A model generated the notes under the pieces. It worked only from the letters and a program-made list of their open reading frames with translations. It did no database searches and was not told the DNA's origin. From NCBI RefSeq assembly GCF_050434925.1, contig NZ_JBNDJK010000001.1, forward strand, positions 6,324,001 to 6,388,000: a stretch of DNA of 64,000 nt, given 5' to 3'. A program made the translations under genes and the position numbers. Below, one piece after another: positions 10,361 through 18,800 of this stretch. How positions within the stretch are numbered: position 1 is the first letter of the stretch; each line of letters begins with the position of its first letter. The stretch is from Inquilinus ginsengisoli_B (GTDB lineage Bacteria; Pseudomonadota; Alphaproteobacteria; DSM-16000; Inquilinaceae).

Positions 10361-11383
10361 CTACTCCGCCACCTTGACCAGGAGCTTGCCGAAATTCTCG
10401 CCCCGGAACAGCCGCAGGAAGGTCCGGGGCGCGCTCTCCAGCCCGTCGGCCACGTCCTCGCGGTAGCGGAGCCTGCCGTCGTGGATCCAGCCGGAGACGT
10501 CGCGCAGGAAGGCGGCGTGCTGGTCGGCGAAGTCGCTGACGATGAAGCCGCGCAGGGTCAGCCGCTTCGACAGCACGCTGCGCATCAGCGCCGGCACCTG
10601 GTTCGGCCCGTCCGGCAGGCCGGTGGCGTTGTACTGGGCGATCAGGCCGCAGACCGGGACCCGGGCGAAGGGGTTCAACAGCGGCCACACCGCCTCCCAC
10701 ACCGTACCGCCGACATTCTCGAAATAGACGTCGATCCCGTCCGGCACGGCCGCGCCCAGCCGTTCGGCGAAATCCGGCGCCCGGTGGTCGACCGCGGCGT
10801 CGAAGCCGAGCTCGCCGGTCAGGTAGGCGGCCTTCTCGGCGCCGCCGGCGATGCCGACGACGCGCGCGCCGTTGATCTTCGCGATCTGCCCGACCACCGA
10901 CCCGACGGCGCCGGAGGCGGCCGAGACCACCACGGTCTCGCCCGGCTTCGGCTGACCGATGGTGAGGAGGCCGGTATAGGCCGTCATCCCCGGCATGCCG
11001 AGCACGCCGACCGCGGTCGAGATCGGCCCCAGCGCCGGGTCGACCTTACGCAGCCCGGTGCCGTCGGACAGGGCGTAATCCTGCCAGCCGGTGCGGCCTT
11101 CGACGATATCGCCCGGGGCGAAGCCGGGATGGTTCGAGACGACGACGCGGCCGACCGCGCCGCCGACCATGACCTGGCCGATCTCGACCGGCGCCGCGTA
11201 GGATTTCGCATCGCTCATCCGGCCGCGCATGTAGGGGTCGAGCGACAGCCACAGCGTACGGACCAGCAACTGGCCCGGCCCCGGCGCCGGCACCGGCTCC
11301 TCGACCAGGCGGAAATCGGTCTCCTTCGGCTCCCCGACCGGCCGCGCGGCCAGCAGAATCCGGCGATTCATATCGGTGCTCAT
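10361..11383 (-). CDS. NADP-dependent oxidoreductase (MDR family, CurA-like)
   Basis: A 340-residue zinc-free medium-chain dehydrogenase/reductase of the leukotriene B4 12-hydroxydehydrogenase / curcumin reductase group, expected to reduce alpha,beta-unsaturated ketones with NADPH in the cytoplasm. Visible signatures are LSLDPYMRGRM near the N-terminus, VLGMPGMTAYTGLL, and the nucleotide-binding stretch VVVSAASGAVGSVVGQIAK followed by GARVVGIAGG. FENVGG later in the protein is also conserved in this group. The RBS GGGAG lies seven bases before the ATG at 11383. It is the last minus-strand gene past the tad operon but separated from it by about 100 bp. Confidence 0.9.
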   Translation of the reverse strand: MSTDMNRRILLAARPVGEPKETDFRLVEEPVPAPGPGQLLVRTLWLSLDPYMRGRMSDAKSYAAPVEIGQVMVGGAVGRVVVSNHPGFAPGDIVEGRTGWQDYALSDGTGLRKVDPALGPISTAVGVLGMPGMTAYTGLLTIGQPKPGETVVVSAASGAVGSVVGQIAKINGARVVGIAGGAEKAAYLTGELGFDAAVDHRAPDFAERLGAAVPDGIDVYFENVGGTVWEAVWPLLNPFARVPVCGLIAQYNATGLPDGPNQVPALMRSVLSKRLTLRGFIVSDFADQHAAFLRDVSGWIHDGRLRYREDVADGLESAPRTFLRLFRGENFGKLLVKVAE

Positions 11384-11486
11384 GGCAAGCTCCCAGCTAT
11401 GGATGGCGGGAGCTAAGCACCATTGTCATGCGAGATGAAGGGATTTGATCGGATCAACATCTGCCGCATGCAAAATACGGCCGATG

Positions 11487-11960
11487 TCACGCGTTGCGGA
11501 TGAAGACCGTGACGGTGACGACCAGCAGCCCGACCGCGAGCGCCGGGCCGAAGGGCCGCATCTCGCGCCATTTCACGCCGCGCCAGGGCGCCATGGCCAG
11601 TGTGGCCAGCAGCGCCACCATGCTGGCCAGGATCAGCACCACGAGGCTGCCCTGCAGCCCGACCCAGAGGCTGGCGGCGGTCAGGAACTTCAGGTCGCCC
11701 CAGCCGATCCGCGCGTGGCGGTCGATCTTCTGCATCACCCAGGCGGTGCCGGCCAGAAGGGCGAAGGTGAGCACCGCGGCACCGAGCGCCAGGCCGAGTG
11801 TCTGCAGCGTCGGGCTGCGGACCAGGGCCTGGGCCAGCCCGCCCACGGCCAACGCCAGGTTGCAGATATTGGGGATCCTGCTCTCGCGCAGATCGATCAG
11901 CACGATCGGCAGCAGGAGCAGGATCAGGAGGCCAAGAAAGATGAAATCGACACCACTCAT
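11487..11960 (-). CDS. cpaA: Prepilin peptidase of the Flp pilus (CpaA/TadV type)
   Basis: An aspartic membrane peptidase that cleaves the leader of the Flp pilin and of TadE-type pseudopilins. The 157-residue protein has about five hydrophobic segments and both catalytic aspartate regions: DLRESRIPN after the first segment and GWGDLKFL (the GxGD motif) in the middle. It lacks the N-terminal methylase domain of type IV pilus PilD, as is usual for Tad systems. Its ATG overlaps the tadE stop by one base (TGATG). It is the last gene of the tad operon. Confidence 0.92.
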   Translation of the reverse strand: MSGVDFIFLGLLILLLLPIVLIDLRESRIPNICNLALAVGGLAQALVRSPTLQTLGLALGAAVLTFALLAGTAWVMQKIDRHARIGWGDLKFLTAASLWVGLQGSLVVLILASMVALLATLAMAPWRGVKWREMRPFGPALAVGLLVVTVTVFIRNA

Positions 11961-12472
11961 CAGTAGCCGCCATAGCCGACGGTTACAGTCGCCGTCGGCG
12001 TGTCCGTCGGCACAGGAATCAAGGCGGAAATTGAGCTGGCGACGTCCTCGAATTTCTTCCCGGACAAGTCGTATTGGACGCTAACTTGGAAGGTGTGGGG
12101 AGCCGCCCCGGGCTGTGCCGTAATTGTCCAATTCTTTGAGTTGAGAAGCGAGCCATAGTTCACGAGCACCGCTGCCGCGGCCGCCTCAGCCAAGCTCGTC
12201 CGCTCCGTCGTGGACATGCCCGCCACCGATGCCCGTGCACCCTCAGCCGCCGCCTGCGAAATCGCGATCCAGGTTCCGAAGAAGAAGCCGTAGATCAGGA
12301 TTCCAAAGACGATCGCCAAGAAGGCAGGGGCGACCAGGGCGAACTCGACCGCCGCCAGCCCGGCCTCGCCGGATGGGTCGGCGGGCTGGCTGCCCGCCGA
12401 CTTGCTCTCGATCTCAACTCGAGACGACGCCTCACGCCCAATGCGGATTAGACGAAGACGTTCTCTGGTCAT
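11960..12472 (-). CDS. tadE: TadE-like pseudopilin
   Basis: A 170-residue protein with a basic N-terminus, then GLAAVEFALVAPAFLAIVFG at about residues 55-75: a glycine followed by a hydrophobic helix with a glutamate at position +5, the prepilin-peptidase site typical of TadE. The C-terminal part should be periplasmic. I chose the ATG at 12472 (MTRERLRLI) because GGCAGGAG lies just upstream; a start at 12544 would run back over the flp gene. It lies 16 bp after flp and overlaps cpaA by one base. TadE-type proteins are minor pilins needed for Flp pilus assembly. Confidence 0.88.
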   Translation of the reverse strand: MTRERLRLIRIGREASSRVEIESKSAGSQPADPSGEAGLAAVEFALVAPAFLAIVFGILIYGFFFGTWIAISQAAAEGARASVAGMSTTERTSLAEAAAAAVLVNYGSLLNSKNWTITAQPGAAPHTFQVSVQYDLSGKKFEDVASSISALIPVPTDTPTATVTVGYGGY

Positions 12473-12488
12473 TTTCTCCTGCCTGCCA

Positions 12489-12662
12489 TTATGGTTTGAT
12501 AATGTCTGTGAAGGCTGTCGTGAGTTCGGTCGTAAAACCACCAACCACCGCGCTCAGTGCCGCAACGATCAGCGCACCCAGAACCGCATACTCGACGGCG
12601 GTGATTCCGTCCTCTTCTCGAGCAACGCGGGTCAGGAACTTCGAAACGATAATCCGCAACAT
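12489..12662 (-). CDS. flp: Flp-type major pilin
   Basis: A 57-residue prepilin. The leader MLRIIVSKFLTRVAREEDG ends in the glycine after which the prepilin peptidase cuts, giving a mature pilin that begins ITAVEYAVLGALIVAALSAV with the invariant Glu-Tyr pair of Flp pilins. The ATG at 12662 has GGAGG eight bases upstream; a TTG start at 12677 is less likely. It sits between tadG and tadE, not at the head of the operon, and the 69-bp gap before it is the largest in the locus and holds a small hairpin. Only one flp copy is visible here. Confidence 0.95.
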   Translation of the reverse strand: MLRIIVSKFLTRVAREEDGITAVEYAVLGALIVAALSAVVGGFTTELTTAFTDIIKP

Positions 12663-12700
12663 GCCACTAACCTCCAAAATCCGGGATGCTACATGCCCGT

Positions 12701-12718
12701 CGGCGCCCCGGTGCGCCG
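12701..12718. repeat. Hairpin in the tadG-flp gap
   Basis: Perfect 6-bp GC arms (CGGCGC / GCGCCG) with a six-base loop lie 39 bp upstream of the flp start. It could protect a processed flp-tadE-cpaA transcript or mark a weak terminator before an flp promoter; neither can be told from sequence. Confidence 0.35.
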
Positions 12719-12731
12719 GCAGGTATCTCGA

Positions 12732-14516
12732 TCAGTTGACCAGCACCGGCACCCCACAACGGACGCCTGTGACGACCACGTCCATGTTCCCGAGCCGGAC
12801 GCCCAGCGCCAGCAACACGTTGTCGAGCAGCGGACCGAGCACCGAGCTGATCACCGGATCGAGAAGCTGATCCACCGCCACGAGGACCGGGCGCAGGAGA
12901 AGCGAACCGAGATCCAGCCCCCCACCGTTGCAGCCCCCGAGGCCACCCAGCAAGCAAGCCTTCAGTTCCAGAGTTTCGGCGAGATCGCCGGTGAGACCGG
13001 CGAGAACGGCCGATGGATCCGCGCTGATCGACTGGGCCTCGCGATTCTTGATCTGAGCCTGGGTAAAGGTCAGTGACCTTTCAGTGCCGTCAAGCTTGGC
13101 GATCGCCCGTCCGTCGATGCGCACGAGGCCCAGGAGCCCGAGGACGCTGAGATCAACCAGCGGCGTGGATTTGATATCCTCGTCAGAGACCGCCCTGTCG
13201 AAATTGGTCATCAGGTTGGACGGCAGCTTGCCGATATAGATCCGGGCGAGACCGCTCTTGGCCAGGACCGTCACCGTCGCATCGGTGTCGGGCTCGTCGC
13301 CGCAATCGATGCCGGTCAAGGTGGCTTCACCGGCGGCCACTTCGAGATAGAGCGGGAGCTCGATGCCCTTGCCGAGAAGCCCGAACAGATCGAGCAGCTT
13401 CAGCGTCAGCTGCAGCCGGACCTGAGCCGTGTGAACGGACATCCCAACCGGGCCGAAGGCGAAAGGCGGCGACTGCGGCGGCTCGATCGCCGTCGCCGTC
13501 ACCTGCAGCGTGGCGACGCCCGGAAGCCCTATTTTGACGGCCGGCAAAGCCACGGCGTTCTTGCCGTTGGCCGCCTGCAGCGCCAGGGTTACCAGTTGCA
13601 GCACGTTCAGCCCGGCATCGAGCGCGCTCGGCTGGGCTTCCCCTCCCAGAGGCATGTTGTTCCAGACACCGAGGTCGAGCAGTTGTCCCAGCTCGATCGC
13701 CGGGTTGCCGACGATCGAGCCCTGCAGCGTCAGCAGCCCATCGATCGCCACCTGGGCAACCTGGCCTTGGGCCTCCAGCACGTCGACCGTCGCCTGGATC
13801 AGATCGGTCACCTGGACCTGCGTCTGCAGCAGCTGATCATAGGTGCCGACCGACAGGTCGAGTTGCACCGCCAGCTGGTTGAGGAAGGACAGCGCCTTCA
13901 GATCGGCATTGGCCAAGCCGTCATACTGAACCAGGCTGAGGTTCAGGCTGGTCCCGAGCAGATTCCCCAGGACCAGGTTCAGCAGCGCGCTCTTTTGTGT
14001 ATCGATCTGGACGAGACCGGTGCCGGCCTGGAGCCCGGCCTCATCGATCCGGGCGGCCGTGGCGCTGGCCGACATCTGGTAAACTTCCTCCGATACCAGC
14101 GCACGGGCCAGACCGATCGGAACGCTGGAACTGGTCGTCACCTGCACGGCATTCGGTGTCGTCGGGACAAAGCTCGCATTCGGACAGGCGACAATTCCGG
14201 GCTCGAAGCGCGCCGACGAAGCCAACTCGGCATTCGGGCAATAGGTCCCCGTGCTGACAGCCGTGACCGTGACGCCGGTGGAGCCGTTCAGTTCCAGAAT
14301 TCTATCAGCGATCTCACTCGCCCGATCGGGAGTGTTGACGGCGGACAAGGCCGCGGCGTCGGTCGCTGCCTGCAACTGGCGACGCCCTCCGTACCAAGCG
14401 CCGACATCGGTCGCGAGCGCCGCCACCCCGAGCACGACAACGAGCATCACCGCCGCAAACGGGGCGATCGCCCCCTGCTCCGTCGCCCTTGCAGCGATGG
14501 CGCGCGCTCGTTTCAT
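12732..14516 (-). CDS. tadG: TadG-like Flp pilus assembly protein
   Basis: A 594-residue protein. The N-terminus MKRARAIAARATEQGAIAPF is followed by a single membrane segment (AAVMLVVVLGVAALATDVGAW) and then YGGRRQLQAATDAAALSAV, the standard TadG opening. The long remainder is predicted periplasmic and rich in leucine, alanine and glycine, with repeated hydrophobic stretches (for example LLNLVLGNLLGTSLNLSLVQ); I see no von Willebrand A domain. The start at 14516 overlaps the preceding stop in ATGA. TadG is thought to act as a minor pilin or envelope anchor of the machine. The C-terminal region is unlike the TadG proteins I know best, so its details are uncertain. Confidence 0.85.
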   Translation of the reverse strand: MKRARAIAARATEQGAIAPFAAVMLVVVLGVAALATDVGAWYGGRRQLQAATDAAALSAVNTPDRASEIADRILELNGSTGVTVTAVSTGTYCPNAELASSARFEPGIVACPNASFVPTTPNAVQVTTSSSVPIGLARALVSEEVYQMSASATAARIDEAGLQAGTGLVQIDTQKSALLNLVLGNLLGTSLNLSLVQYDGLANADLKALSFLNQLAVQLDLSVGTYDQLLQTQVQVTDLIQATVDVLEAQGQVAQVAIDGLLTLQGSIVGNPAIELGQLLDLGVWNNMPLGGEAQPSALDAGLNVLQLVTLALQAANGKNAVALPAVKIGLPGVATLQVTATAIEPPQSPPFAFGPVGMSVHTAQVRLQLTLKLLDLFGLLGKGIELPLYLEVAAGEATLTGIDCGDEPDTDATVTVLAKSGLARIYIGKLPSNLMTNFDRAVSDEDIKSTPLVDLSVLGLLGLVRIDGRAIAKLDGTERSLTFTQAQIKNREAQSISADPSAVLAGLTGDLAETLELKACLLGGLGGCNGGGLDLGSLLLRPVLVAVDQLLDPVISSVLGPLLDNVLLALGVRLGNMDVVVTGVRCGVPVLVN

Positions 14517-14863
14517 TGCGGCGGCCTGTAGCCGGAGGACAACCCATTGGCGCCGAATCCGCCCGACGGACCATAGCCGGATGCACCGGAGCCACCCTGG
14601 ATCGGCCTGCCGATCTGCTGCGTGTAGTTGCGGTAGATCTGCGCGGCTTCCGCACCGGCGAGCCCTCCCTGGCCCCCCGGACGCAATGCCGGCTGCTGCT
14701 GCGCCCGCAGAATCTGGAGGGTGCGGTTGGATTCGAACCAGTCGGGCGCGGCAGGCCGGGCCGGCACCAGCGCCTGCTGCGCCCCGGCCGTGGCGGCCGG
14801 AAGAAGCAGGAGGGCGGCGCATAGCATCGACAGATGGGCCTTCGTTAGGGCCGGTCGGATCAT
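14513..14863 (-). CDS. Small exported tad-locus protein, DUF3613-like
   Basis: A 116-residue protein with a clear signal peptide (hydrophobic SMLCAALLLLPAATAGA, then AQQ). The mature part includes SNRTLQILRAQQQP and AEAAQIYRNYTQQIGRPI, which resemble the short DUF3613 proteins found in some tad loci, then a glycine-rich tail. It overlaps tadD and tadG by four bases on either side, so it belongs to the operon. Function is unknown; the DUF match is by eye. Confidence 0.65.
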   Translation of the reverse strand: MIRPALTKAHLSMLCAALLLLPAATAGAQQALVPARPAAPDWFESNRTLQILRAQQQPALRPGGQGGLAGAEAAQIYRNYTQQIGRPIQGGSGASGYGPSGGFGANGLSSGYRPPQ

Positions 14864-15633
14864 GGCTGGGTCTCCGAGGCTTGGGCCAGGCGCCGCGGGG
14901 CTGCCGAGGGGCTCGCCCCGGCGGTGGTCGGCGTGCGGATCTGGGTGCGGGCGGCCCCGACCATCTGCTCGACCGCCCGCCGCTCCTTGGCGTCGGCGAT
15001 CCGGCGGATCATGGCCTTCGCCGCGTCGCCCTGGCCGGCGACGTCGAGGCAGAGGATCAGGTTGTTGCGGACCTGGGCGTTGGTCGGCGCCAGCTCGCTG
15101 GCCTGGCGCAGCGTGAACAGCGCTTCATCATAGGAGGCGATGCGCATCTCGGCGAAGCCGAGGTCGTTCAGATATTTGACGTTGATCGGCTCGCGCCGCA
15201 CCGCCTCATGGAACTGCGCCCGGGCCTTGGCCCAGTCGCCGCGCCCGGCGGCGACGCGGCCGAGCCCGTCATAGGCCGCCGATGCCTGGTCGCCATTCAC
15301 GAGCTCGCGGTAGATCGCCTCCGCCCGGTCGTAGTCCTGGATGTCGAGGAAGGAGTCGGCCCGCAGCACCTGCGCCCGGAGGTCACCCGGGTGACGGTTG
15401 TCGTAGTCGTCGAGATAGGCCAGCGCGGCCCGCGACTTGCCACCCTGCCGCAGCTTGTCGACGATGCCAAGATAGAGATCGCGCGAATTCTCGGCGTCGA
15501 GCGGCGCCGCCTGCGGCAGCTGGTCGGCCGGCGATGGTTCGCGGCGCGGCGTGCTGTCGTTGCCGAACAGGCTCGAGCAGGCCGACAGCCAGGACAGCAG
15601 CAGAAGCGATACCAGGCGGAGTGGCGTCCGCAT
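14860..15633 (-). CDS. tadD: TadD-like TPR lipoprotein
   Basis: A 257-residue protein with a lipoprotein signal (LLLLSWLSAC, lipidated cysteine near residue 19) and about four tetratricopeptide repeats between residues 50 and 210, including RAEAIYRELVNGDQASAAYD and DLGFAEMRIASYDEALFTLR. TadD is an outer-membrane lipoprotein thought to help secretin assembly or localisation in Flp pilus systems. A disordered Ser/Pro/Ala tail ends it. It follows tadC by 3 bp and overlaps the next gene by 4 bp. Confidence 0.88.
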   Translation of the reverse strand: MRTPLRLVSLLLLSWLSACSSLFGNDSTPRREPSPADQLPQAAPLDAENSRDLYLGIVDKLRQGGKSRAALAYLDDYDNRHPGDLRAQVLRADSFLDIQDYDRAEAIYRELVNGDQASAAYDGLGRVAAGRGDWAKARAQFHEAVRREPINVKYLNDLGFAEMRIASYDEALFTLRQASELAPTNAQVRNNLILCLDVAGQGDAAKAMIRRIADAKERRAVEQMVGAARTQIRTPTTAGASPSAAPRRLAQASETQP

Positions 15634-15636
15634 TCC

Positions 15637-16536
15637 TCAGGAGCCTTTCAAAGTGCGGAACATCGTCACAACGGCCGGGCTGCAGAGCACGATGAACAAA
15701 GCCGGCATGAGAAAGAGGATCATGACCACGGTCATCTGCGTGGTCTTGCGACCGATGCTCTCCCGCACCGACGACACACGCTTATCGGTGAATTCACGGA
15801 TGAACTCGCGCAAGGCGAGACCGAGTTCGGTGCCATGGAGCATGGTCTGCTTGAACATCGCCGTCAGTTCGCGTCCGCCATTCACTCCCAGACGATCCGC
15901 CCAACGGTCGAAGGCCTGGTCGTACGGCATGCCGCGCTGGATATCTTCAACCAGCAGACGGATCGATTGCCGGACCAACGGAATCGCCCCGTTGTTCATC
16001 TGGGCGATCGAGCGGAAGCACTGATCCAGGCTGACACCGCTCTCTAGCATCAGCAGCATCAGATCCAGCACGAATGGCAGCTCGGCTGCGACCCGGCGCT
16101 GCCGAACCGACGCTCGCCATTGCAATGCGAATTTGGCGCCGACATAAGTCACGCCCCCCGCCGCCAGCGGAAGGAACCGCGCCATGCCTCCCCAGTGCCC
16201 CATCAGCCACAATCCGAGACCGGTACCGATGATGGCCAGAACCACAGCTGCGAAGCGCAAGCCTGCGAAGGCCAGCACGGCCCCGGCTTCGTAGTGCCCT
16301 GCGGACCGCAGCGCCTGGGTGATTTCCTCCCGATCTTTGGTGCTGCTGACCAGAACCCGCTCAAAGGGCAGGAGCCAAGCAATATTTCCGACGTCGACCA
16401 TCTCCGACCGATCGGCGATGGCGACCAGACGGCGCCTCAGCCGGAACTCGCTCACCGTGCCGCGCAGGCCGAGCATCAGTAACCCGAGGCTCGAACAGGC
16501 CGTGACGACGATGATGATGAGCTCAACGGTCGGCAT
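15637..16536 (-). CDS. tadC: TadC inner-membrane platform protein
   Basis: A 299-residue T2SS-F/GspF-family protein forming the inner-membrane platform of the Flp pilus machine with TadB. Four hydrophobic segments are visible: one at the N-terminus, two around residues 87-130, and one at the C-terminus (MTVVMILFLMPALFIVLCSP). The central cytoplasmic domain has LDLMLLMLESGVSLDQCFRS, the conserved F-domain helix pair. It sits 3 bp downstream of tadB. Confidence 0.93.
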   Translation of the reverse strand: MPTVELIIIVVTACSSLGLLMLGLRGTVSEFRLRRRLVAIADRSEMVDVGNIAWLLPFERVLVSSTKDREEITQALRSAGHYEAGAVLAFAGLRFAAVVLAIIGTGLGLWLMGHWGGMARFLPLAAGGVTYVGAKFALQWRASVRQRRVAAELPFVLDLMLLMLESGVSLDQCFRSIAQMNNGAIPLVRQSIRLLVEDIQRGMPYDQAFDRWADRLGVNGGRELTAMFKQTMLHGTELGLALREFIREFTDKRVSSVRESIGRKTTQMTVVMILFLMPALFIVLCSPAVVTMFRTLKGS

Positions 16537-16539
16537 GGC

Positions 16540-17460
16540 CTAGAACTCCAGACGCATTATACGGCGCAAGACGACCGTCCCAAGCATCTGCAGCCCGACT
16601 GCAATCAGCGCCAACCGATTCCCCCGCTCCGTTTCGACGAAGAACATGACATAACTTGGCTTGATAAATGAAATCATCACCGCCGCTATCAAAGGCATCA
16701 AACCAAGCACGATCGCACTAAATCTAATCTCGGCGGTTGCTGCCTTGAGCTCTCTTTCAACTCGAGCCCGGTCGCGCAGAATTTGGATCAGGTTGGCCAG
16801 AACATTGGACATCCGGCCGCCATACCGGAAATTTGTTTCCACGGCCGCGGCCAGCATATACAGCTCTGCAAGCTCCAGCCGCTGCGCCAGCCATTCGATG
16901 CTTTCCGGAATCGGCGCGCCGTTGTTGATGCGGCGGATCATCGGCTGCAGATAGCGTTGCATCGCAGGGGATGTGTTCTCCGCAGCCTTGAGCAGCCCCT
17001 GCTGGACGGAATTCCCCACCACCAGCAGCTGACGCAGCGCATCCAGGAAGAAGGGCAGCCCTTCGATGAAGGCGTCCAGGCGGCGGCAGGCCAGGCGCCA
17101 CAGCCCGTATATGCCGGCGAACGTAAGCGCCACTGCGGTCAGAGCGGCGGCCCAAGGCCCTGCCAGCCAGTTTACGGCAATTGCCGTCAAGACGATCGCC
17201 AGCGTCGCAGCGCCCAATGAGCGGGGTGTCGGAGCGATGTCGGCCCGAGTCAGCCACAGACGCAGAAACTGCGGACCGGGCAGCGCCGTGACCGCCGATC
17301 GTGCCACGCCTGCTGCCTTCGGCATATTGTCGCGCAACGCCTGCAGCCGCTCCTGCACGTGCTGCTGCCGACGGCGCTGCGCCCGGCCGGCCAGGAGGCT
17401 TACCCCGGCCATGATGAAGAGGGCCAGGACACCGAGCAGGAGGAAGCCGAGGCCGGTCAT
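16540..17460 (-). CDS. tadB: TadB inner-membrane platform protein
   Basis: A 306-residue paralogue of TadC with the GspF domain: an N-terminal membrane segment, a basic linker (GRAQRRRQQHVQERLQALRD), two central hydrophobic segments, the cytoplasmic FFLDALRQLLVVGNSVQQGL region, and two C-terminal membrane helices. It should bind the CpaF ATPase at the base of the pilus. Its start overlaps the cpaF stop by four bases. Base composition around 16550-16760 is a little lower in GC than the rest of the operon. Confidence 0.93.
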   Translation of the reverse strand: MTGLGFLLLGVLALFIMAGVSLLAGRAQRRRQQHVQERLQALRDNMPKAAGVARSAVTALPGPQFLRLWLTRADIAPTPRSLGAATLAIVLTAIAVNWLAGPWAAALTAVALTFAGIYGLWRLACRRLDAFIEGLPFFLDALRQLLVVGNSVQQGLLKAAENTSPAMQRYLQPMIRRINNGAPIPESIEWLAQRLELAELYMLAAAVETNFRYGGRMSNVLANLIQILRDRARVERELKAATAEIRFSAIVLGLMPLIAAVMISFIKPSYVMFFVETERGNRLALIAVGLQMLGTVVLRRIMRLEF

Positions 17461-18788
17461 GGCGCGCCTCCCATGGCGGCCCGCAGATCGGGGCCCCCGA
17501 CCAGCCGATGAGCGTAGAACGGGCGTGCGGAATGGACCCGGAACTCGCCCAATCCGCTCTGCGGCGGCTGCTCCACGAAGGTGAGGAGCTGGTTGAGGCT
17601 GTAGCTCTCCCCTTCCAGGCCGGTCAGCTCGGACACCGAGGTGACCCGGCGCTTGCCGTTGGCCATGCGGTTGACCTGGACCATGATCTGAACGCTGTTG
17701 GCGATGTAGCGCCGGAGGGTCTTCGGATCGCCGCTGAGACCGCCGAAGCCGAGCAGCATCTCCAGCCGGCCGAAGGCGTCGCGGCTGGTATTGGCGTGCA
17801 TCGTCGCCATCGAGCCGTCATGGCCGGTGCTCATCGCCTGCAGCATCTCGACCGCCTCGGCGCCGCGCACCTCACCCAGGATGATCCGGTCGGGCCGCAT
17901 CCGCAGGGCGTTGCGCACCAGGTCGCGGGCGGTGACCTCGCGACTGCCGTCGAGATTGGGCGGCCGCGTCTCCAGCCGCACCACATGGCTCTGCCGCAGC
18001 TGCAGCTCGGCCGCATCCTCGATGGTGATCAGCCGCTCCTTCTCCTCGATGTAGCTGCTGAGCATGTTGAGCAGTGTGGTCTTGCCCGAGCCGGTGCCGC
18101 CGCAGATCAGGATGTTGAGGCGCGACCGCACGGCGGCGGCGAGGAAGCTCAGCATCTCCTGGCTCATCGAGCCGAGCCGGACATAGTCCTGCCCGCCCAT
18201 AGCCTGGGCGCGGAACTTGCGGATCGACACCATCGGCCCATCGATCGCGATCGGCGGGATCACGACATTGACCCGCGATCCATCCGGCAGGCGGGCGTCG
18301 ACATAGGGCGTCGCCTCGTCGACCCGGCGGCCGATCGGGCTGACGATGCGCTGGATGATGTTCATCAGATGGGCGGTGTCGCGGAACCGCGCCGGCACCG
18401 CCGAGAGCTGCCCGGCGCGCTCGACAAAGATCCGGAACGGGCCGTTGACGATGACATCGTCGATCGACGGGTCCTTCAGCAGCGGCTCCAGCGGGCCGAG
18501 CCCGACCACCTCGTTGTGCACCTCGGCCGCCAGCAGAGATCGCTCGGCCGCATTCAGCGCCAGCCCTTCCTTGGCGGCGAAGCGGGTGATGCCCTGTTCG
18601 ACGCCGTCCCGGATCATCGAAGCCGGAGCCGTCTCCGCCGTGATGCCAAGCGCCTCGAGCTGCTCCAGCACCAGGTTGAAGATCGCAAACTTCGTCCGCT
18701 GATAGCCGTCGGTCGTGCGCAGCTCGGCGGCACCAAGATCCGCCTCCCCCGTCGTCCTCACACCGACCCCGTTGATCAGCCCGGCCAT
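17457..18788 (-). CDS. cpaF: Pilus assembly ATPase CpaF/TadA
   Basis: The secretion-superfamily hexameric ATPase that drives Flp pilus extension (and, in this family, probably retraction). In 443 residues it shows the Walker A motif GGTGSGKTT at 230-238, the Asp/Glu box near ITIEDAAELQL, the Walker B region RIILGEVRGAEA at 301-312, and the histidine box TGHDGSMATMHAN. The N-terminal domain (residues about 70-200) is the usual VirB11-like one. It follows cpaE by 12 bp and overlaps tadB by 4 bp. Confidence 0.97.
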   Translation of the reverse strand: MAGLINGVGVRTTGEADLGAAELRTTDGYQRTKFAIFNLVLEQLEALGITAETAPASMIRDGVEQGITRFAAKEGLALNAAERSLLAAEVHNEVVGLGPLEPLLKDPSIDDVIVNGPFRIFVERAGQLSAVPARFRDTAHLMNIIQRIVSPIGRRVDEATPYVDARLPDGSRVNVVIPPIAIDGPMVSIRKFRAQAMGGQDYVRLGSMSQEMLSFLAAAVRSRLNILICGGTGSGKTTLLNMLSSYIEEKERLITIEDAAELQLRQSHVVRLETRPPNLDGSREVTARDLVRNALRMRPDRIILGEVRGAEAVEMLQAMSTGHDGSMATMHANTSRDAFGRLEMLLGFGGLSGDPKTLRRYIANSVQIMVQVNRMANGKRRVTSVSELTGLEGESYSLNQLLTFVEQPPQSGLGEFRVHSARPFYAHRLVGGPDLRAAMGGAP

Positions 18789-18800
18789 CGTCGCATCCCC

